Shown here piece by piece: positions 27,343-36,000 of a stretch of 57,159 nt of DNA. Below the pieces are notes generated by a model, which was given only the letters and a program-made list of their open reading frames with translations, was not told the origin of the DNA and did not search any database. The position numbers and the translations under genes were made by a program. Every line of letters starts with the position of its first letter. The stretch's first letter is position 1. Origin of the DNA: an uncultured Saprospiraceae bacterium (lineage in GTDB: Bacteria; Bacteroidota; Bacteroidia; Chitinophagales; Saprospiraceae); assembly GCA_937981555.1 (NCBI GenBank), contig CALJOK010000005.1, positions 1 to 57,159 of the forward strand. The letters are read 5' to 3'.

Positions 27343-28449
27343 TTAGAAATAGTTGGATTTAATTTTTTCATAGATACGATCAATCAGTTCTTCTACAATT
27401 TCTCTTTCTTGCAAAAGTTGACTTCGATCATAATTTAAAAGTTCCTGAGGAATGGCTCTTCGATCGCCACTAAAATCTAATTTTATTTTTTTTAATTCCA
27501 TCTGCTCTTGAAAATATTTCCCTTTTAAATCACAACTCATAGAGGTGGATTGGGGAATAATTTTTACATGCCACCTCGCAACTTGAATATGTGTATTAGT
27601 GGTAACGGTTCCTGAAACACGTTCCATGACAGGAACTTCAACCGTTCTGTCACCTCTGGTTTCGTTTCGAGTTCCTGTTTGCACCTCTTTTTGATAATTG
27701 CGAGAATCTACTTTCAGATCCTCAATGATAGATAATGGATCAAAAAATATTTCAATTTCACAATCATTAGAAGTTGACTTTGGATTTTCGAAATGTATTT
27801 TTTTACAGTTCCGATTTAATCTTTCAAACTCTCTTAATTTATTTTTTACCAAAGATTCATATTTCTGATCCGCGGCCATGGTTACTGTAAGATTATATTC
27901 GACGAGAGAAAAATCTGAACTTACTTTTTGAAGAGAATCAAGTAACGGATTATTTAAGCCATATTTTGATGCTTTTTTTAAATGAGCAAATGCTTCTCTT
28001 GACTTGGTTTTATCCTGTGTGCTAAGAGCGGAGTCCAGTTTTTCTTGGCCAGAGGTAAAATGAGCTGTTCTCAATTCTTCCCCAAGTTTCCGTTCTGTTT
28101 TATTTAATGCCTCTAATTTTTCTGAAAAAGAAGATTCTAAATAGGGTTTAGCATCATTTAGATAACCAATTAATTTTGTTTGGATCGTATGATCTTGTTC
28201 TTTTTTTAAAAGCTCGTCAGTAGTGGATATGGTATCCATCCTAAGTGTTTCTTGTTCGATTACTTTTGAAAGAGCGGTGTTTAAACTAGCTTTCATTTTA
28301 CTATTATTCTTTCCTCTTTTCATTTTTTTTAGAGTAGAGGAAAATTCTTTTTCATAATTACTACTACTCGTTTTTGGAGTACTGGAACAACTAAATATCA
28401 AGAGGATAAATAAAAGGAGAAGAGCAAAAGGGGAAATAGTTGAAGTCAT
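27343..28449 (-). CDS. Uncharacterised lipoprotein, helical N-terminal half
   Basis: This 368-residue protein has a lipoprotein signal ('LLFILLIFSC', Cys21). The next ~180 residues are Lys/Glu-rich and look helical, with TPR-like features ('SREAFAHLKKASKYGLNNPLL'). The C-terminal part is beta-rich, with 'RNYQKEVQTGTRNETRGDRT' and a tail of alternating charged residues. No family is recognised with confidence. The overall impression is a periplasmic or outer-membrane-attached structural lipoprotein. The VOC gene follows after 6 bp. Confidence 0.7.
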   Translation of the reverse strand: MTSTISPFALLLLFILLIFSCSSTPKTSSSNYEKEFSSTLKKMKRGKNNSKMKASLNTALSKVIEQETLRMDTISTTDELLKKEQDHTIQTKLIGYLNDAKPYLESSFSEKLEALNKTERKLGEELRTAHFTSGQEKLDSALSTQDKTKSREAFAHLKKASKYGLNNPLLDSLQKVSSDFSLVEYNLTVTMAADQKYESLVKNKLREFERLNRNCKKIHFENPKSTSNDCEIEIFFDPLSIIEDLKVDSRNYQKEVQTGTRNETRGDRTVEVPVMERVSGTVTTNTHIQVARWHVKIIPQSTSMSCDLKGKYFQEQMELKKIKLDFSGDRRAIPQELLNYDRSQLLQEREIVEELIDRIYEKIKSNYF

Positions 28450-28553
28450 AATTTTTATATTTTTCGTTTTGCAATGAATGAGGACAACTTATTTTTTGAT
28501 AAACAAGTTGTCAGTTTGAATTGTAAGATAGCTTTTTGTTACATCTTCTTTTT

Positions 28554-29300
28554 TTAAAATCCTTTAAAATTTATTCTAAATGAACCTGTTGGACTTAGGT
28601 GACCATAATGCAATATATATCGTTTGATAAAACCATTTTCATCAAAAATGAATTTTCCAAAGTAGGTTCCTGCTGCATTTCCTCCTTTAACATAAAGATA
28701 AAACACTTTATTTTTTTCATCATATTTTAGCAAAGGATTAGGGTTGAAATTTATCCATTGCTTATCCAAGTCGCACATCCTTAAATTATAAATATCTGTG
28801 AACTTTTCTTCCATTTTTATTTTATTGCCATTCACCCATATTTGTAATTGGTCTGTTTCAGCGTTTGGCCCTCCGTAGTATCCACCCCAAGGTTTTTTCC
28901 CATCAATAAATCTAAAATCGTCAGGATTATATTTTTCCCGATCTTCATATTGAATGGTATGATTCTTTTTCTCAAATTTTTTAAGCGATAATTTCAACTC
29001 GATTTCCTTACCATCAATTTTGTCTTTGTAATGAATCCTCTTCTTGTCACAACTGACTAACTGAATGGATTTGAGTTGATCCAAATCAGAAATGTATTTT
29101 TTCTCATCAGGATGGGTGATGATGTTTTCGCTGATATAGGCTAGGAAAGTACTATCGACATCATTGACTTGTTTTTGATATTTTTCTTTTTGTTGCTTTT
29201 GTCTATTTTCATAACTGAGCTCTGGCCAAGGATTTTTTGGTTTAGCCTCTTGGCAGCTGGAGAGGAAGAAGAAAAATAGCGTATATTTAAAAACGTTCAT
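28554..29300 (-). CDS. Uncharacterised lipoprotein
   Basis: The start is set at the ATG of 29298-29300 because it begins a lipoprotein signal ('MNVFKYTLFFFFLSSC', Cys16); the upstream in-frame extension has no such logic. The 248-residue product has a charged helical linker ('ENRQKQQKEKYQKQ') and then a beta-rich domain with 'KKPWGGYYGGPNAETDQLQI', 'FYLYVKGGNAAGTYFGKF' and 'GHLSPTGSFRINF'. No known family is recognised. It is separated by about 100 bp from the next lipoprotein gene (28449) on the same strand and may be cotranscribed with it. Confidence 0.7.
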   Translation of the reverse strand: MNVFKYTLFFFFLSSCQEAKPKNPWPELSYENRQKQQKEKYQKQVNDVDSTFLAYISENIITHPDEKKYISDLDQLKSIQLVSCDKKRIHYKDKIDGKEIELKLSLKKFEKKNHTIQYEDREKYNPDDFRFIDGKKPWGGYYGGPNAETDQLQIWVNGNKIKMEEKFTDIYNLRMCDLDKQWINFNPNPLLKYDEKNKVFYLYVKGGNAAGTYFGKFIFDENGFIKRYILHYGHLSPTGSFRINFKGF

Positions 29301-29371
29301 TTTAGTTTTAATTAGGAAGGATGAGATAATTGGAAGAAGAAAAACCCGACAATAGTATATTTTTACCACAT

Positions 29372-29533
29372 AGCAGCGAAAATCTTGAATCTATTTAGTT
29401 CGCATTCCATAGGCACATAGAAAACAGAGTATTTCACCTATGTTTTCTATGTGCCTATGTGGTAAAATTCTATTGTGGTATTTATGAAACTATTTTTTTG
29501 ATTCTCCGTCAGTTTGCTGAGGAGTAGTTCAAT
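29372..29533. repeat. Dispersed palindromic repeat, copy A
   Basis: The core CATAGGCACATAGAAAACA (from 29410) is followed about 15 bp later by its inverse TGTTTTCTATGTGCCTATG, giving a 19-bp hairpin arm. Just outside lie TTTTACCACATAG (near 29361) and CTATGTGGTAAAA (near 29454), a second nested inverted pair. The same 160-bp block recurs in the same orientation at 38534-38674. A diverged family member is at 51115-51170. Confidence 0.85.
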
Positions 29534-30040
29534 ATATAAAACTGCCGAAACCTCCCCAAGCCTTTTCACTCCTATTTTCCATGTCACTTATATTATGGTT
29601 AAATTTCAAATAGAGGTTTGAGAAAGAAAATTTAAGGGACTGAACATTAGGTTAAGAAACATTTGATTTTTTTTGCCGTAAAGTAAATTGCTTTTTCTTT
29701 TTCTAGGAAAAATTTCCCAGTTACACATCATAGTAATAAAGAAAAAACCTAACGAAGTATGCAAACTATGTTAGGCTCTATTTTTTTTAAAAAACCGTCA
29801 GACTAACACCAATAACGACTTATACGGAATTAATATGTATATCTCAATATAGTACTAATGGGGGTGAACCACACGTGCATATATACTACGGGTTTTGTTA
29901 ATCAAAAAAGATAAAACGTCTTTTTCCTCCGCTACGAAAAGCTAGCGGTTTCTATTATCCGACTACTTATATTCAGTCAAAATGGAAAATTTATGATGAC
30001 TCAATTCTAAGTAAAATATATATATATTATTATTATTATT
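29534..30040. other. Intergenic region upstream of the 2704-residue protein gene
   Basis: This 500-bp region has no supported ORF. It contains two terminator-like hairpins, CCTAAC..GTTAGG with a following run of eight T (29748-29788) and CCGCTA..TAGCGG (29929-29948), and the AT-repeat next to the start codon. No gene on the + strand ends here that the first hairpin could serve, so a short + strand transcript is possible but unproven. Confidence 0.4.
30016..30040 (+). repeat. Microsatellite (AT)5(ATT)5 abutting a start codon
   Basis: Five AT units (30016-30025) run into five ATT units (30026-30040) that end directly at the ATG of the 2704-residue protein gene. The array occupies the position where ribosome binding and initiation spacing are decided. 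Confidence 0.85.
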
Positions 30041-33000
30041 ATGCAAATAAAATTATACATATTAGCATCCTTTATCTTCTTAGGAATAGGGCAACAAGCA
30101 TTTACTCAAAATGACTTGAGCATACCCGTGAAAGAAACGATAAGGGAGGAATTGTTAAAAAAGTATGAAACTACCTTGCAGTTTCAGGAAAACAAAGGAC
30201 AATGGAATAACGATGACATTTTATTTCGAGCCAATAACCAACAGGCTTCCTTTCAGTTTACACCGAATGGAGTCAGCATTGGCGTTTTGGAGAAAGAAGC
30301 GGAAACTGCGAAGCCAACGAAAAATCCAAAAGATAAACGGGGTAAAAGAGAAAGATTTCAAAGAGATACAGTCGAACAGTCCCGAACGGGCTTCGTCTGG
30401 AATCTGAATTTTTTGGATGGCAATTCCAATCCCGAAATATCAGGTAAGCATGCTCATGCTGGTAAAATCAATTACATCATCGGGCAAAGAGAAAAAAACG
30501 TTTCCAATACCAAATCCTTTCAGGAAGTTTGGTACGAGTCGGTGTACGATAATATTGACGCTCGATTTTACAGTAATAAGGAGGAGCAATTGGAGTACGA
30601 TTTTATTGTACACCCAGGCGCTCAGGTGTCGGATATTCATTTGGAAATGGAAGGTATCAAAGACCTCTCACTTAATCAAAATGGTGAAATCGTTTTTCAA
30701 ACCCCATTGGGCGAACTGAAAAAAGGAAAACCTTATACGTACCAAAAAATAAATGGTCAAGAAGTCGAGATTACCAGTCGATATGTCTTGGAGGCAGATA
30801 ATAGCATTCGATTTGAGGTTGGAGATTATGACCCCAATCACGAGTTGGTCATAGACCCGATTGTACTCGCTTATTCTACCTATTTAGGGGCATTAAGCGG
30901 AAATTCAAATATAACTATAGCCAGTATGACGCTGGACAATGATGGGAATGTAATTGTAGTTGGATGGACAAATGTTTACAATTTACCCGTAACGCCGGGT
31001 ACGATACAAGTCTCGCCTGGGGCAAGTAGTTGTATTTTCAAATTTGATCCCACCTTGAGTACGGTTATCTGGGGTACCTATTATAGTGGTTCATCTGATT
31101 TTGCTTGGTTATATACATTGGACGTAGGAGTAGATGCGATGAATAATGTTTACATTGGAGGTAGGTTACGGGTGAATAACCTAACACCTGCGTCTAATCC
31201 TGGCACACCTGGAGCATGGCAGGAAAACCCGCTGTCATACGATGGAGGTTTCGCTGCTAAACTAACACCTGATGGAGCAAGCCTTGCTTATTTCACCTAC
31301 ATCACCGCTGATGATACGGCAGGAAGCCCTTTTACGGATGCATCTGTCATGGAAATAGATGTAGATGCCGCTGGTAATCTGGTCGCAGTAGGGTATGTTG
31401 ACGGGGAGGATTTTCCAACTTCTCCAGGAGTTGTTCAACCTACTTTTCAAGATGGAGGGGGCGATTGGGTGGTGGTTAGTCTGAATAATACAGGAGGCTT
31501 AAATTTTTCTACTTATTTAGGAGGAACAGACTGGGAATATAATGAAAGTGCCAATATTGAAATAGGACCAGGCGGAAATATTTATGTATCGGGAAGTACT
31601 TATAGTGGCGATTATCCAACGACTGCTGGTGTTTTTGGAGAAACGGCTACTTCTCCAGAAGCAAGCACGGAACGTGGAGTGCTTAGTGTGCTTAATCCTA
31701 CGGGTACTGCTTTTGTCTATTCTACTTACATCAATGACCCCAGTCTAATAGCTGATTATGAAGCTTTACAATTGCATGATATGAAGGTAGACCTTTCAGG
31801 AAATGCCTATATGACAGGTTTATCTTATCCTGGCGCAGGTGGGTTTTCCTTTACATCGGGTACTTTTTCCCAATTGCAAAATGCAGGGTTTTTAGTAAAA
31901 ATGGATGCAAGTGGTCAACGGGTCTTTTCTACTGCATTGTCGGATAATCCGTTAGAATATGCAGAAGGACTAAACCTCGATTTAGATGATGAAAACAACA
32001 TATATATATTCGGGCGAGCACCGGGTGGTGGTGGTTATACCGCCACATCAGATGGCTTGAATCAGTCCAGTCCCCATTCTTGGGATAACTATCTTCTTAT
32101 GCTTTCAGCAGATGGAAGTACAAAGCTTTATGGTACAGATATAATAACAGACGATAACCTCAATTGGTCTTATAATGACCGCTTAATAGTACAAGATTGT
32201 AGGCTATATATGGCGGGAAATACAACCTCCGTATACACGAATGTGACCCCTGGTGCCTTCAAAAAAATAAAAGGGGCTGGGAAGAATGGTTTTATCTCTA
32301 TTTTTGATTTAGCAGTAAGGTCAGCGGAAGCCAATACGATCTCTCCTGCCAGTCAGGCTGTTTGTTCCAATGGAAGAACCCAGATGATAGCAGGTACAGA
32401 CCAAACATTTTTGGGAAGTGACCATATTAAAAATGGGGTGACCCATAAACAATTGATAACGGTACCCTGCCAATGGCAAGCCAGTAATGATGGTATTACT
32501 TGGGAAGATATTCCTGGTGCGGTCAACAACATTTTTTTACCTTCACCCACGTCCACCGATGTCTATTTTCGAAGGGTTTGTGGCTCGTCCTCTTGTGACC
32601 GAGATACTTCCAATATCCATTCCGTTATTGTCGGCTCAGACGTTGCCCCTACGGTAGCGTCAGGTACAGTCAATACTTGTTCGGATATACCGATACAGAT
32701 TGGAGCTTTGGCGACAGGCGGAACAGGCGGGACTTATACTTACAGTTGGACACCAACTGTTGGTCTGGATGACCCAACTATTGCCCAACCAACAGCAACA
32801 ACAAGTGCCGGAGGAAATTATAATATAGTGGTAACGGACACCGGCAATGGTTGTGAGTTTGAAAAACAATGGCAAGTCAATGTGGTAACTGCGGATGCCG
32901 GACCTGATGTGCAATATTGTGGTGCTACAGCACCTGTCGGAATAGGTACATCAGGTGATCCCAACTTTACCTACTCTTGGTCTGTTATCAGCGGCGACCC

Positions 33001-36000
33001 GATTACATCTTTGAGCAATCCAAATATTCCTCAGGCTCTTGCTAGCCCGTCTGTTACGACAACTTATGAATTGACGCTCACCATACCAACGTTAGGTTGT
33101 AGTACAAAAGATACTGTTGTTGTCAATAATTTTGCTGTCGTGGCAGATGCAGGTTTGGATACTACTTTATGTATGGGAGAAGATTATGTATTGGGTGGAG
33201 AAGCCGCAGTTGCGGGTTATTCTTATGGCTGGTCGCCAGGCGTTTATATTAATTCTCAAACATCTGCTCAACCTACTTTCGAACCGATCCTTTGTTTTGA
33301 TAAAGATATTTATCCTGAAACCAACAATCCTATTGAATTTACTTTGACGAAAATTCATGATGCTTCAGGCTGTAAAAATGTAGATACCGTTAAGATTCAT
33401 TTACTCCATACAGAAATGAACAATATTTGCGACATACCTGCTACCATTGGTATTCAAGCAGATTCTTGTAGTTTGGACTTATTGGGCGTGAATTTCACGT
33501 GGTCTGTAATAAGCGGGGATGCAGCAAGTATAGTTGGACAGGAAAATGACCGCTATCCTTTTGTAAATCCTACAGATACGACCCTCTATCATTTAGAGGT
33601 CGAATTAAACGGCAAAACCTGTTCTTCAGAAATAATGGTTAGTCTGGATTGTTCCTGTAGCGTAAATATTGAAGCAATCTCTGATATTAGTTGTCCCGTA
33701 GGTGGACAGTATAATACCACGTTAAATGGTACTATTGGAATGGCAGAAGCACCTCTTGGTGGTTTACCACCAGGTTATCATTTTGAATGGTCACCCACTT
33801 TTGGTTTGGTGTCCCCAACTAGTTTGGTAACGGAAGTTACTTCTATTCCCCAAGACACCACTTATTATTTAAGCATTATTGACGATAGTAATGGATCTAC
33901 TGTGTGTTTTGATAGCATTAGGGTATATGCATTTGCGCCAGCCGACCCTTTTCAAGGATTGAATGTATCGGATTATGTTTGTGCTGGGGTAACGACTTCA
34001 ATTGGTTTACCTAGCGTGGCAGGATGGTCTTATTCTTGGAGTCCCGCCACAGGCTTAAGTGATCCTAATGTATCTAATCCAACAGTAACGACAAACAGTT
34101 TAATTTCTTATACTTTAACTGCCTCAGATTCTTTGACAGGTTGTTTTATTTTTTCAGGTGTCGACGTACAGGTTGTAAACCCTATTATTAATGCCGGTCC
34201 TGATGGAGTATTTTGTGAAAATGCCATCGTGGAATTGGGGACACCTGCTATACCGGGACTAACCTATAGTTGGGAACCTGCCATAGGTTTATCCCAACCT
34301 AATATAGCACAACCTTTGGATACACTTTTTATTAGTACTCAATACACGCTTACGGTAACGGATATTTTATCCGGATGTACAGCAACAGATACCGTCAATT
34401 ACACCCTGACGACACAACCGACAATAGATGCAGGTTCGGATATCACTATCTGTGCAGGTGGAAATGGTTCTTTAATTGGTCCTACTTCACAAGCCGGTTA
34501 TACCTATCAATGGTTACCGACAACTGACTTATCCGATCCGAATATAGCCCAACCCATTGCCACTCCGACTTCGACTACTATTTATACCTTATCGGTATCA
34601 GAGGGAAATGCTGGTTGTCATACTTCTGATGATGTTGTTGTGACAGTCGGCCCAGCCTATTCCCTGACCGTAGATGATGTAGAAACCTGTGTAACGGACT
34701 CCGTAAGCATTGGGGTAGTGGATGCAGGCGGCAGTTACAGTTGGACACCGACCACGGGCTTAGGTAATCCTAATGCCTCACAAACCAATGCGCTTCCTGC
34801 TGCTACAACGACTTATACCTTGACCTGGACGACTCCGGATGGTTGTTTGATTTCAGATGAAATGACGGTGACCATATCATCTGTCCCCACGCTAAGTGTT
34901 TCTAACCAAACTATTTGTGAAGGGGGATTTACTGCGATTGGCGGCGCTACACAAACAGGGGTGACCTATAATTGGACTTCGATTTCAGGAGACCCTGTTA
35001 CTACTTTAAGTGCGACGGATATCGCTCAACCCATTGCCACACCGACCCAGACAACTGTTTATAGAGTGACGGCAAGTCGCCCTACAGGTTGTTCTTTTCA
35101 GACAGATGTAACGGTGATCGTAGAAGACAATCCCGTAGTAGATTTGGGTGTGGATTATACGATTTGCGGAGTGGATACTTTGGAGGCAGTTATTGCGGGA
35201 GTTGCCACACCTGGTACTACGCATGCTGCTGGTTTTGAAGATATAAGTTTAAATGGTTGGACACAAGATGCTACGGATGATTTTGACTGGACTCGCCATA
35301 CCGGTGCTACACCTACGACTTGGACAGGCCCAGCAGGTGCTTCTGAAGGGGATTATTATATCTACATCGAGGCAAATGGCCCTGCGGTTAATGATACTGC
35401 CAGGTTGATAAGTCCTTCTTTTATGATAGATGCGTCACTCACTTCTGTGTCTTTTGACTGGATGATGTATGGTAGTCAAAGCGGTCGACTGAGCGTGGAT
35501 ATTTCAGCCGACGGGGGCAGTACTTGGACAAATTTATGGACTCGTGCAGGATCAGGTTCTGGGACTTGGACGACGCAAGTGGTAGATATATCTGTTTATA
35601 TGAGCAGTACAGTACAGTTTCGTTTAATAGGCGTTAGAGGCAGCGGAGGTAGGAGTGATTCCGCCTTTGATAATTTTCTTTTGCCCGGTAAGACGCATAG
35701 TTATTCATGGAACACTTTAGATGACACTCCCTCTTTACCTATATCGATAACAGAAGAAACAACCTACTCGGTAACGGTAACGAGTTCGGCAGGATGTACT
35801 GCTGCTGATAGAATTACAGTATCTCCTACTTACGAGGTAGATGCAGGTTTAAGTCGAGGCGTCTGTCCTGAAGCGTCTATATCTATTGGAATGCCCGATT
35901 TAGGGGGAGGCTATACTTATTCATGGACGCCGACTGTGGGTTTGAGTTCAAGCACGGTATCTGACCCAATTGCCACGCCTACTGCCACCACCACTTATGT

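Noticed and set aside
29301-29369. N-terminal extension of the 28554-29300 lipoprotein
   Set aside because: The internal ATG starts an ideal lipoprotein signal with a lipobox; the extension adds a second hydrophobic stretch with no purpose.
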